Source: Flavobacterium fryxellicola (lineage in GTDB: Bacteria; Bacteroidota; Bacteroidia; Flavobacteriales; Flavobacteriaceae). From it: 64,000 bases of DNA. The translations under genes were made by a program, and so were the position numbers. Under the pieces are notes generated by a model. It did not search any database and was not told the DNA's origin. It was given only the letters and a program-made list of their open reading frames with translations. Shown here in pieces: positions 8,412 to 15,129 of the stretch. The stretch is from the NCBI RefSeq assembly GCF_900143245.1, contig NZ_FRDK01000003.1, forward strand, positions 124,001 through 188,000. Direction: 5' to 3'. The number at the start of each line of letters is the position of its first letter. Position 1 is the stretch's first letter.

Positions 8412-9881
8412 TTAATTTAAATTTTTGACTTTAGTGTAGTTTATATTACCTGTATTTTTGTCAATACTAATAATGATTTCTTTTAAACGTTTTGCGCCTA
8501 TTTCATAATCTGCTACCTTTACTCCAATGTTAATATATCCAGTAATAGTAATTTCCGCTGTTGTACCCGCGTCATTACTACTTGATTTTGTAACTATAAA
8601 TGCAGTTTGTGTCCAGCTATTTCCTGGGAGAAGGGTGGATTCTAGAAATGTTGTACTATTGGTTTCATCTAATGAGAAATTAGGACTTGGTGTTATAACA
8701 ATTTGAAGTCTTAAATCAAGTAGGGGTGCTATTTTTATATTTCGATTTGTAATTTTTTTATCAACTTGGAATGGTATAGCAACTGAAACTATATTTAAAT
8801 CTTCCTCGTAATTGATAAAGTGTTCAAAATCACTTAGATTATTGAACTCATAACTTAAGTTAGAATAACTTGTAAAAATATTTAAATTAGAACTTATTAT
8901 TAAGTCAATCAAGTCCTTGCCAAACCCTTTACTCTCATCCGTCCAGTTTTTATTTCTAACTAAATTTAAAATAAAGTTATAAGCGTTAAGATTTTCTGAA
9001 GACCATTGTGTTTGTTGAGGTGTTAGACTTTGATTGAATAGTTGAGTGTTTCTAATATCGTAGTTGTTTTGCGTAGTTAATATTGGTGTGGAAATACCAT
9101 TTTCATATTCATAGGGATTTGTTTCAGGTGTAGGATAATTTACGGGATAACTACCGCCTCCCGTACCATAATTGTCTCCAAAACCATCATCAATTGGTGG
9201 ACTACCACCGGTACTACCATCAGCGGTGATACATTTAATTTTTGAAACAGTATAAACCCTGGGAGGAGTTGCTGCCTCACATTGTGCCCAGGTGTTAATA
9301 TTTGATGAATTATGAATACCGTGACTACAAGAAACCCAAATGGTTTCTGTTACTGTTTCACAACTAGATATTTTTGCATTTAAATTAAAATTTTCAATAG
9401 GTATTGTAATAATTGGATTTTGAATATTTTTGAGTTGGTCGTTTGCAATATCAATTTTCTCTTGCTGTGTTAAATTATATTTTAATATTTTCACTTTATA
9501 ACTTCCATCGTTTTGAAAACTTAAAACTAAATTTTCGACTTTTCCATTATCAACTTCTCTATGAATAGGAAAAGTAAAAGAGTGAAGATTTGCATATTCA
9601 AGATGTAATCCTTTCTGTGTATCAATAGTAAAATTGCTAACTGTGTTGTTGGTGGTTTTGTTAGAAAGCAACTTTAATTCATTTTGTTTTTTGTTAATAT
9701 CTGAGACTATTGAAAAAGCCTTTTTTTGCTTTTTAAATTGATCAAATGTTATTTTTTTTGATTTAATTCCTGCATCTATATTCTGAATATTTTCATTTAA
9801 TACATCATGATTGCAAGCTGTTAAATCAAAAAATGTTGATAGCAAAATGATTGATAAAATTTTACGTGTGGTTTTTTTCAT
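8412..9881 (-). CDS. Large secreted lipoprotein of unknown function
   Basis: The 489-residue protein has a lipoprotein signal peptide with lipobox LTAC at 20-23. Four further cysteines (174, 185, 201, 217) and a Gly/Pro/Asp-rich linker at about 222-258 separate an N-terminal region from a C-terminal region that reads as beta-rich. The N-terminus (KKITFDQFKKQKKAF) resembles a widespread but uncharacterised group of Bacteroidota surface lipoproteins. It is the first gene downstream of the response regulator at 10011-10682 on the same strand. No double-glycine leader is present. The function is unknown. Confidence 0.75.
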   Translation of the reverse strand: MKKTTRKILSIILLSTFFDLTACNHDVLNENIQNIDAGIKSKKITFDQFKKQKKAFSIVSDINKKQNELKLLSNKTTNNTVSNFTIDTQKGLHLEYANLHSFTFPIHREVDNGKVENLVLSFQNDGSYKVKILKYNLTQQEKIDIANDQLKNIQNPIITIPIENFNLNAKISSCETVTETIWVSCSHGIHNSSNINTWAQCEAATPPRVYTVSKIKCITADGSTGGSPPIDDGFGDNYGTGGGSYPVNYPTPETNPYEYENGISTPILTTQNNYDIRNTQLFNQSLTPQQTQWSSENLNAYNFILNLVRNKNWTDESKGFGKDLIDLIISSNLNIFTSYSNLSYEFNNLSDFEHFINYEEDLNIVSVAIPFQVDKKITNRNIKIAPLLDLRLQIVITPSPNFSLDETNSTTFLESTLLPGNSWTQTAFIVTKSSSNDAGTTAEITITGYINIGVKVADYEIGAKRLKEIIISIDKNTGNINYTKVKNLN

Positions 9882-9974
9882 ATTTTAAGACATTTATTTC
9901 GTTAGTTTATTGCACGTGAGTCAGATAAGTTATATCTCTTTTAAATTTACTGTTTGTTAAATAATTAATTTTAT

Positions 9975-9993
9975 GGTTTTTATGTTAAAAAAG
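9975..9993 (-). promoter_or_regulatory. Shared 19-bp box below response regulator 1
   Basis: GGTTTTTATGTTAAAAAAG (plus-strand reading) occurs here and, identically, at 12639-12657 and 14372-14390. In each case it lies immediately downstream of, or overlaps the end of, a response regulator gene and sits upstream of the next gene on that strand. It may be a regulator binding site. Shared descent is the alternative. Confidence 0.45.
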
Positions 9994-10010
9994 TAGGGTA
10001 TGTGTTAAGT

Positions 10011-10682
10011 TTATAGAAGCTCTAGTTTTTTTGCAGCAGTAACTATAGCTGCATTGTTACCTTTGTCTTTTAAAAGTTGGTTTTTAATATTGGTTTTCCT
10101 TTTCTCGATAGTACTTAAGCAAAGGTCTATGTAGTTTGGCATGTCTTTGGTTTTAATTTTCTTGTCAAGCAGTGTCAAGATCTGGCAATCAATAGCGTCC
10201 AAATTTAATCTATCTATGGCACTCTCTTTTTGCACTTTAGTTATGGTACTACTGTAAAAGGTGGCACCCATCATAATAGCTTGGTATGCCGCTACCAAAG
10301 AAGCGGCATTAATGTCATTCTTTAAAATAAATCCCTCAGGATTAATTTCTTGTAATGCAGTAGTGACAATCGCAGGTTCGCTGTGCATGGTGAGTACAAC
10401 TATTTTACAAGCTGGAAAATAATATCTAATTAGTTTAGCTACATCGATACCAGTATAAAGATTTTGAGCAGGGTAAGTAGGCAAACTTATGTCTACAAAA
10501 GCGAGGTCAAAGAATTTTTGAGCTTGATGTCTTTCAATAATTTTAAAATAAGCTTGCTCACAAGAGCACGCTGCAGTAAAGGAAATTGTGGTATCATCAG
10601 TTTTTGTAGTTGCAAGAATATTGCTATAACCATCAATTATAATAGGATGATCATCAACTAAAAATAGGTTTATTATTGGCAT
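10011..10682 (-). CDS. Response regulator paralog 1 (receiver plus helix-turn-helix)
   Basis: The 223-residue protein has an N-terminal receiver domain with acidic residues at 10-11 (VDDHP), the phospho-acceptor Asp64 (FVDISLP), a Thr in VVLTMHS and a Lys in FILKND. A short C-terminal LuxR/NarL-like helical region follows (about 155-215, IDCQILTLLDKKIKTKDMP). It is closely related to the regulators at 12675 and 14377. Parts of the three genes are nearly identical while other parts are not. No histidine kinase gene lies in the window. It is preceded by a promoter at 10706-10735 that is shared with paralog 3. Confidence 0.85.
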   Translation of the reverse strand: MPIINLFLVDDHPIIIDGYSNILATTKTDDTTISFTAACSCEQAYFKIIERHQAQKFFDLAFVDISLPTYPAQNLYTGIDVAKLIRYYFPACKIVVLTMHSEPAIVTTALQEINPEGFILKNDINAASLVAAYQAIMMGATFYSSTITKVQKESAIDRLNLDAIDCQILTLLDKKIKTKDMPNYIDLCLSTIEKRKTNIKNQLLKDKGNNAAIVTAAKKLELL

Positions 10683-10705
10683 GAATTGCTTATTTTCGTA
10701 AACGG

Positions 10706-10735
10706 CTAATATACTTTATTAGATAAGACTTACAA
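10706..10735 (-). promoter_or_regulatory. Promoter of response regulator 1
   Basis: On the minus strand, TTG, a 19-base spacer and TATATTAG precede the start codon. The same arrangement with nearly the same spacer occurs before paralog 3 at 15100-15129. Confidence 0.6.
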
Positions 10736-10868
10736 AAATTTTAGAAAAATTTAATTTTTGAGTTAGCTGATATATTTATTTACGGTAATTAGTTTGTGAA
10801 ATAAGGCTTTATAAAACAGTAACTTATCTCTTTGCCCATCAATGAAATACTATTTTATTTGATCGTAA

Positions 10869-10970
10869 TCAAACCCGCTCCAACTGCATACTTTTCAACT
10901 GCTCCAGATAATCCCTTTGGTTTGATAATCTTGGAATCTTATTTTGTCCACCTAATTTATCACGATCCTA
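10869..10970 (-). pseudogene. Detached 3' end of a GH3-family gene
   Basis: Minus-strand translation gives about 33 residues (DRDKLGGQNKIPRLSNQRDY onward to MQLERV and a stop). They match the C-terminus of the complete GH3 protein encoded at 15238-16764 (DRNKLGGQHKIPRLSNHRDY onward to MQLESVG). Both copies lie just upstream of a response regulator. The DNA has diverged noticeably, so this is not a fresh copy. Confidence 0.85.
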
Positions 10971-10992
10971 AAGGCAATTTACGGAATTGATA

Positions 10993-11134
10993 TTATTCTT
11001 GCCAATATTCACTGTAAAAATTTGTAGTTTCCATTAACTCTTCATGATTTCCTGTGGTTGATAATGTGCCATTTTCGAGAACATAAATAGTGTCTGATAT
11101 TTTTTTCAAGGTATTCAATCGATGTGAAATATAA
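10993..11134 (-). pseudogene. C-terminal fragment of an ABC exporter ATPase
   Basis: Minus-strand translation yields YISHRLNTLKKISDTIYVLE followed by NGTLSTTGNHEELM and a short tail ending EYWQE and a stop. This is the H-loop and the region after it in an exporter-type ABC ATPase, such as the C39-peptidase bacteriocin exporters. Only about 46 codons remain. The fragment stops abruptly at 11134, where the repeated terminator module begins. No transporter membrane domain is in the window. Confidence 0.8.
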
Positions 11135-11167
11135 AAAAAATTAGAGTTATAAGTGTAATAACCCTAA
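11131..11167 (-). terminator. Terminator module, copy 1
   Basis: On the minus strand TTAGGGTTAT and ATAACTCTAA pair with one mismatch and are followed by a run of T. The same module, with flanking bases, is repeated at 13779-13815. Confidence 0.65.
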
Positions 11168-11217
11168 TTTTATTAATTGAATCCAGTAACTAAATAATAG
11201 TTGTAAAATAAAATTCA

Positions 11218-11562
11218 TTATATCCTAAATTTTAATTGAAGATTTCCTTTTTTTGCTTTGTATGGTTGAAATATAAAGATTGCATTTTTATCTCCATAAT
11301 AATCTGTTGAAAAAACAGTATCAATTTTTTTGGTTAAAAAGTGTTTGTAATATCCTTTGCCAAAAGAAACAGTAACAGTATCATCTGTATAACCAATAAC
11401 TTCAATAGATTTCGCACCATAATACTCTCCTTTTGTAGGGGTAATAGTATCGTAAATGGGTTTGTCAAATTGTGTAATTTTATAAACCTTTTCTCTTTTA
11501 ACATCGATGTTATCACATGAAAAAAAGCAAGAAAGAAAAATGATTAATAATAGAATTTTCAT
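11218..11562 (-). CDS. Small lipoprotein of unknown function
   Basis: The 114-residue protein has a lipoprotein signal peptide (MKILLLIIFLSCFFSC, Cys16 as the acylated residue). A basic, Tyr-rich body of short beta-strands follows, with no motif I recognise. It lies within the bacteriocin-like region, between the ABC exporter fragment and a transposase remnant. A shared terminator hairpin (11131-11167) ends it. A self-protection role is conceivable from position only. Confidence 0.6.
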   Translation of the reverse strand: MKILLLIIFLSCFFSCDNIDVKREKVYKITQFDKPIYDTITPTKGEYYGAKSIEVIGYTDDTVTVSFGKGYYKHFLTKKIDTVFSTDYYGDKNAIFIFQPYKAKKGNLQLKFRI

Positions 11563-11651
11563 AATTTATTGGTTAGTTGTTACAAGTATTGAGTAAAAAG
11601 TAGCTTTAGAATTTGAGTCGAGATTTGATAAATACCTTTTGAGGTATTCAC

Positions 11652-11877
11652 TTATTCACTTATTATAATATCTTGATATAAAACATTTTGAGTGTTCATC
11701 ATTCTGTTTATAAGTAGGTCAAAAATGTTTTCCTTATAAATTGACCTATTAATTCGATAACAAAACTCATCTAAATATTTCTGAATATGGTCTTTATGAA
11801 CCCATGAAAAAGTAGTTCTAAGCCATGATTTTACTCAATGAATTATGGTATGTATTTCTTTTGAAGAATTTCCTTTA
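11652..11877 (-). mobile_element. Remnant of an IS1595-family (ISXO2-like) transposase
   Basis: Minus-strand translation gives DKGNSSKEIHTIIH, a TGA stop (11835-11837), then VKSWLRTTFSWVHKDHIQKY and LDEFCYRINRS, ending FDLLINRMM and a short tail. The SWLR, QKYLDEFCYRINR and FDLLINRMM words are the C-terminal part of ISXO2-like DDE transposases. The N-terminal two thirds and the inverted repeats are missing, so the element is dead. Confidence 0.82.
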
Positions 11878-12048
11878 TCATTCTTCTGATTTATTTTTAG
11901 CTATGAAATTTCGAATACTTAAAATGGTAATTATAAAAAAAATTATGCCATAAATTGCTGTTTCATAGACCGTTTTTTTTTCTGAAAATCCGTAGTAGAA
12001 TAAATAACTGATTACTAATACACCTATAATTATTTTTAAATTTTTCAT
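11878..12048 (-). CDS. Small two-helix membrane protein (56 residues), candidate immunity protein
   Basis: An ATG at 12048 opens a 56-codon frame. It holds two hydrophobic helices (about 5-19 and 32-47) separated by a short charged loop (SEKKTVYET) and a basic tail ending KNKSEE. It lies directly downstream of the precursor-like peptide genes at 12128-12524 on the same strand. A similar two-helix protein follows the peptide at 14066-14257. Small two- to four-helix proteins beside bacteriocin genes are often immunity proteins, so that is my inference. Confidence 0.5.
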   Translation of the reverse strand: MKNLKIIIGVLVISYLFYYGFSEKKTVYETAIYGIIFFIITILSIRNFIAKNKSEE

Positions 12049-12127
12049 TAATTCTGTTTTAAAACAGAGTGTTTTTTAAAACAACACTCTGTTATTATTT
12101 TTTTATTATGAACGTTTATTAACTAGA

Positions 12128-12313
12128 TTATTTAATCGATCTATATAAACATCCAATGTCAGCGGCTACTAGTAATGCCCCTCCAATTGGCTCTGTTACC
12201 AAAGTTAAGCCTTAAGCAGCTCCAAAACTATTAGAGCCAGCTGCTATGCAAAAACCGTCGATAAAATTGCCAGCATGTATTGTTTCCAATTTCTCAAATT
12301 TTAATTTTTTCAT
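12128..12313 (-). pseudogene. Double-glycine-type precursor peptide with internal stop
   Basis: From the ATG at 12313 the frame reads MKKLKFEKLETIHAGN. This is a leader of the same build as the two neighbouring peptides but ends in Ala-Gly. A small-residue-rich core follows with Cys22 and Cys54. A TAA at 12212-12214 (codon 34) interrupts a frame that otherwise runs 61 codons to 12128. The core after the stop keeps the Gly/Ala-rich pattern, so the interruption looks recent, or the short form is what is made. Confidence 0.6.
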
Positions 12314-12347
12314 AATATTTTTTTCAAGGGTAATAATTTTTTTGGTA

Positions 12348-12524
12348 CTATTTTGCACATCCTGCATACGCTCCTAACGCACAGCCTATAGCTGTCGCTA
12401 CTGCAAGTGGTGCATAGGGACCAAAAAGAAGGAATACTGATGCGGTACATAAAAAACCAGCAGCAGTTGTACAATTATTGCTACCCTCCAGATTTTCCAT
12501 CTTATTTAATTCTAATTTTCTCAC
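12348..12524 (-). CDS. Bacteriocin-like precursor peptide with KLEL leader (58 residues)
   Basis: The frame starts at a GTG (12524) and reads VRKLELNKMENLEGS, then a 43-residue core rich in Ala, Gly and Cys (Cys18, 26, 48, 56). The leader matches the Bacteroidota type trimmed by C39-peptidase ABC exporters, although the cleavage pair here is Gly-Ser instead of Gly-Gly. The 174 bases upstream are almost identical to those before the peptide at 14066-14257, so both share promoter and start. The four cysteines could make two disulfides. Activity is not shown by the sequence. Confidence 0.65.
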   Translation of the reverse strand: MRKLELNKMENLEGSNNCTTAAGFLCTASVFLLFGPYAPLAVATAIGCALGAYAGCAK

Positions 12525-12693
12525 AAAATAATAATTTAACTGGTTAAAAATAATTCGCTTAAAAAACTGTGTATTACTTGCACCTAATTTACGTTTTTTA
12601 ACTTTTCAAATTTATTTTTTTACTACAATATATTTAACGGTTTTTATGTTAAAAAAGCAAGGTTTTTAATAAACTTAAAGAAGTCGTATTTTT
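12520..12693 (-). repeat. Duplicated promoter block, copy 1
   Basis: These 174 bases match 14253-14427 essentially base for base. The block covers the GTG start of the peptide gene, its 5' leader, a TAAATTTG -7 element, the 19-bp box and the 3' end of the response regulator. Such identity in non-coding DNA implies a recent duplication or conversion. Confidence 0.85.
12639..12657 (-). promoter_or_regulatory. Shared 19-bp box below response regulator 2
   Basis: This copy of GGTTTTTATGTTAAAAAAG lies about 20 bases below the regulator stop and roughly 115 bases before the peptide start codon. It is one of three identical copies in the window. Confidence 0.45.
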
Positions 12694-13172
12694 TTAGCAT
12701 GAATAACTATTGCCGCATTGTTGCCGTTGTCCTTCAAAAGTCGATTTTTAATATTTGTTTTCCTTTTCTCAATAGCACTCAAAGAAAGATCAATGTGATT
12801 CGACATGTCTTTTGTTTTAATTTTCTTATCAAGTAGTGTCAAGATATGGCAATCAATAGCGTCCAAATTTAATCTTTTTATGGCATTCTCTTTTTGCACT
12901 TTATTTATGGTACTACTGTAAAAGGTGGCACCCATCATAATAGCTTGGTATGCCGCTATCAAAGAAGCGGTATTAATGTCATTCTTTAAAATAAACCCCT
13001 CAGGATTAATTTCTTGTAATGCAGTAGTGACAATTGCAGGTTCGCTGTGCATGGTGAGTACAACTATTTTACAAGCTGGAAAATAATATCTAATTAGTTT
13101 AGCTACATCGATACCACTGCAAAGATTTTGAGCAGGGTAAGTAGGCAAACTTATGTCTACAAAAGCGAGGTT
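12675..13172 (-). pseudogene. Response regulator paralog 2, N-terminal third missing
   Basis: From LAFVDISLPTYPAQNL to the C-terminus the frame matches paralog 1 closely. The first ~60 residues, including the acidic pair of the receiver domain, are absent. At 13171/13172 the homology ends and DNA of a membrane protein gene begins. An in-frame ATG in that foreign DNA (13193) could start a 172-residue product, but it could not form a normal receiver pocket. The phospho-acceptor Asp is still present. I treat it as a recombination product and probably non-functional. Confidence 0.8.
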
Positions 13173-13617
13173 CTGATCCTTCATAGCCAACAATATTTAA
13201 TGCTGATAATGGATAAAAATATTGAATGTCTTCAATAGTATAATTGGTTTGGAAAAAATAAAACCAAATGATTTTGAATATTGAGACTAACAAAAAAATA
13301 AATTCTACCTGAATAACGCTGTTAAAAATAGATTTGAAAGTGATTTCTGTTTTGGAGAAAAAAATAGCGATATGTATTATAGAGGATATTATTGCAATTT
13401 TAAAAAAAATATAAAAAAAATAAAACATGTATTCTAACCACTTCAGATCATCTTTTAATATAAGATAATTTTGAATTTGTTTCGCGGTGAGTTGTTCAGA
13501 TAATGAATTATAAACTAATTTATCAAAGTTTGATTGAACTTTTAAGATCTCATTTAATATATTATAAATTATTGCTAGGAAAAAAATTGTTAAAAATAAA
13601 TATTTAGATTGCTGCAT
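13173..13617 (-). pseudogene. Multi-pass membrane protein truncated at its C-terminus
   Basis: About 148 genuine residues remain, with four hydrophobic segments (about 6-20, 66-86, 105-122 and weakly 130-145) and the conserved-looking run FQTNYTIEDIQYFYPLSALN. I know this kind of Yip1-like membrane protein from flavobacterial loci that carry bacteriocin exporters, though I cannot check it here. The expected last helices are missing. The frame runs on into regulator DNA in the wrong phase and stops at 13099. Confidence 0.65.
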
Positions 13618-13650
13618 TATAAAATAAAATTAATAAGCTAAAAAACCTAC

Positions 13651-13770
13651 TTATCTACAAAAGATTTGGTCTCGAATAAGTTTCATTACTTTAGCAATAT
13701 GCTCAAGCGTAGCTGGATCTAAAACAGAAATAAAATAAATGTTAATAAAAAATTTATTGTAATTTAGAGA
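13651..13770 (-). pseudogene. Short C-terminal gene fragment, unidentified
   Basis: An open minus-strand frame ends ISVLDPATLEHIAKVMKLIR then DQIFCR and a stop. The amino acid pattern is protein-like, but no start is present. The frame fades into AT-rich DNA next to the repeated terminator module, just as the ABC exporter fragment does at 11134. I cannot name the parent gene. Confidence 0.35.
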
Positions 13771-13778
13771 CGTGTAAT

Positions 13779-13815
13779 ATAAAAAAAATTAGAGTTATAA
13801 GTGTAATAACCCTAA
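13779..13815 (-). terminator. Terminator module, copy 2
   Basis: This is the same hairpin and flank as at 11131-11167. It sits below the small membrane protein gene at 13862-14047 and would end the peptide operon. Confidence 0.65.
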
Positions 13816-13861
13816 TTTTAATAATTGAATCCACCTATGTTTAAAAGTATAAACCTAATTT

Positions 13862-14047
13862 CTAAATACCTTTAAATCTATACAGTAAATATCTACATAA
13901 AATAGTTAAGCACATCATTAAAATGACACTAACAATAGTAAATATATATTTTTCATTCTTTAGCTTATTATTTTTAATTTTGTGATAAAAAATTATGTAG
14001 CAAAACAAAATTCCACCAAGCCAACACGTTGCATATTCAAAAAACAT
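13862..14047 (-). CDS. Small two-helix membrane protein (61 residues), candidate immunity protein
   Basis: The product has two hydrophobic helices (about 7-20 and 34-54) joined by a lysine- and asparagine-rich loop (HKIKNNKLKNEK) and ends RYLLYRFKGI. Its gene starts 18 bases after the stop of the precursor peptide at 14066, so the two form one transcript, which a terminator module ends. The pairing parallels the 56-residue protein at 11878-12048. The immunity role is inferred from position and topology only. Confidence 0.6.
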   Translation of the reverse strand: MFFEYATCWLGGILFCYIIFYHKIKNNKLKNEKYIFTIVSVILMMCLTILCRYLLYRFKGI

Positions 14048-14065
14048 AATAAATTAATTTTGTTA

Positions 14066-14257
14066 TTAGTCCAATAGTGCCTTGAGGCCGCCACCGAAAA
14101 TAAATCCACATGACACTGCTACTATAAAACCGCCGAAAGGATTAGTTCCAGCACTCGTTACAAGCCCAATACAACCCATAGCTAAATTACCAGCTGCCGC
14201 ATTTAAATCTCTTCCACCCGAAAGTGCTTCCATCTGTTTTAATTCTAATTTTCTCAC
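14066..14257 (-). CDS. Bacteriocin-like precursor peptide with double-glycine leader (63 residues)
   Basis: The frame opens at a GTG (14257) and begins MRKLELKQMEALSGG (first residue read as Met). This is a textbook double-glycine leader with Gly14-Gly15 as the cleavage site. The 48-residue core is rich in Gly, Ala and Val with several GxxxG-like spacings (GGFIVAVSCGFIFGGG) and two cysteines (29 and 50), like unmodified membrane-active bacteriocins. It follows response regulator 3 and precedes a small two-helix membrane protein. Export would need a C39-peptidase ABC transporter, which is not intact in this window. Confidence 0.8.
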   Translation of the reverse strand: MRKLELKQMEALSGGRDLNAAAGNLAMGCIGLVTSAGTNPFGGFIVAVSCGFIFGGGLKALLD

Positions 14258-14427
14258 AAAATAATAATTTAACTGGTTAAAAATAATTCGCTTAAAAAAC
14301 TGTGTATTACTTGCACCTAATTTACGTTTTTTAACTTTTCAAATTTATTTTTTTACTACAATATATTTAACGGTTTTTATGTTAAAAAAGCAAGGTTTTT
14401 AATAAACTTAAAGAAGTCGTATTTTTT
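14253..14427 (-). repeat. Duplicated promoter block, copy 2
   Basis: This is the counterpart of 12520-12693. Identity breaks off at the A/T tract near 14420-14427. Beyond it the sequence switches to match regulator 1 instead of regulator 2. The block contains a third copy of the 19-bp box (14372-14390), which overlaps the stop codon of regulator 3. Confidence 0.85.
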
Positions 14428-15078
14428 TGCAGCAGTAACTATAGCTGCATTGTTACCTTTGTCTTTTAAAAGTTGGTTTTTAATATTGGTTTTCCTTTTC
14501 TCGATAGCACTTAAGCAAAGGTCTATGTAGTTTGGCATGTCTTTGGTTTTAATTTTCTTGTCAAGTAACAGCAAGATTTGTAAATCAATAGCATCAAAAT
14601 TTAGTTTCTTTATGATGGCGTTGTTTTGTACTTTACTTATGGTATTGCTGTAGAAGCTAGCGCCTAGCGTTATAGATTGATACGCCGTTACAAAACTTGT
14701 TGCATCAATATCATTCTTTAAAATGAATCCTTCTGGATTAACTTCATGTATTGCAGTTGTGACAATTGCAGGCTCACTTTGCATGGTGAGTAGTATTATT
14801 TTACACGCTGGAAAATAATGCCTAATGAGTTTAGCTACATCAATACCAGTTTGTAGATTTCTAGCTGGATAAGATGGCAAACTAATATCTAAAAGGGCAA
14901 CATCAAAGTTTTCTTGATCGTTGTGTTTTTCACTAATCCTATTATATGCTTCTTCACAGGAATAGGCTGTTACAAAATCAATATCGGTAGTTGCAGTTTT
15001 TGTTCTTGAAATTAAGTTTTTGTAACCGTCAACTGTAATGGGATGATCGTCGACTAAAAATAAATGTTTTGTAAGCAT
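14377..15078 (-). CDS. Response regulator paralog 3 (receiver plus helix-turn-helix)
   Basis: The 233-residue protein has a complete receiver domain: Asp10/Asp11, phospho-acceptor Asp64 (LLDISLPS), Thr98 and Lys121. A short LuxR/NarL-like C-terminal region follows. Its last ~16 residues (FFKFIKNLAFLT end) are not in paralogs 1 and 2. They arise because the frame shifts at a poly-A tract where two paralogs were joined, so the stop now falls inside the 19-bp box. It sits between the GH3 gene and the double-glycine peptide and is the best candidate regulator of that peptide. Confidence 0.85.
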   Translation of the reverse strand: MLTKHLFLVDDHPITVDGYKNLISRTKTATTDIDFVTAYSCEEAYNRISEKHNDQENFDVALLDISLPSYPARNLQTGIDVAKLIRHYFPACKIILLTMQSEPAIVTTAIHEVNPEGFILKNDIDATSFVTAYQSITLGASFYSNTISKVQNNAIIKKLNFDAIDLQILLLLDKKIKTKDMPNYIDLCLSAIEKRKTNIKNQLLKDKGNNAAIVTAAKKYDFFKFIKNLAFLT

Positions 15079-15099
15079 TAAGTGATTTTTTATTCAACG

Positions 15100-15129
15100 C
15101 TAATATACTTTATTATAATAAACTTACAA
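15100..15129 (-). promoter_or_regulatory. Promoter of response regulator 3
   Basis: TTG, a 19-base spacer and TATATTAG on the minus strand, matching the promoter before paralog 1 almost base for base. Confidence 0.6.

Noticed and set aside
11334..11516. 60-codon frame within the small lipoprotein gene
   Set aside because: It is a shifted-frame reading of the lipoprotein, which has the better start and a lipobox.
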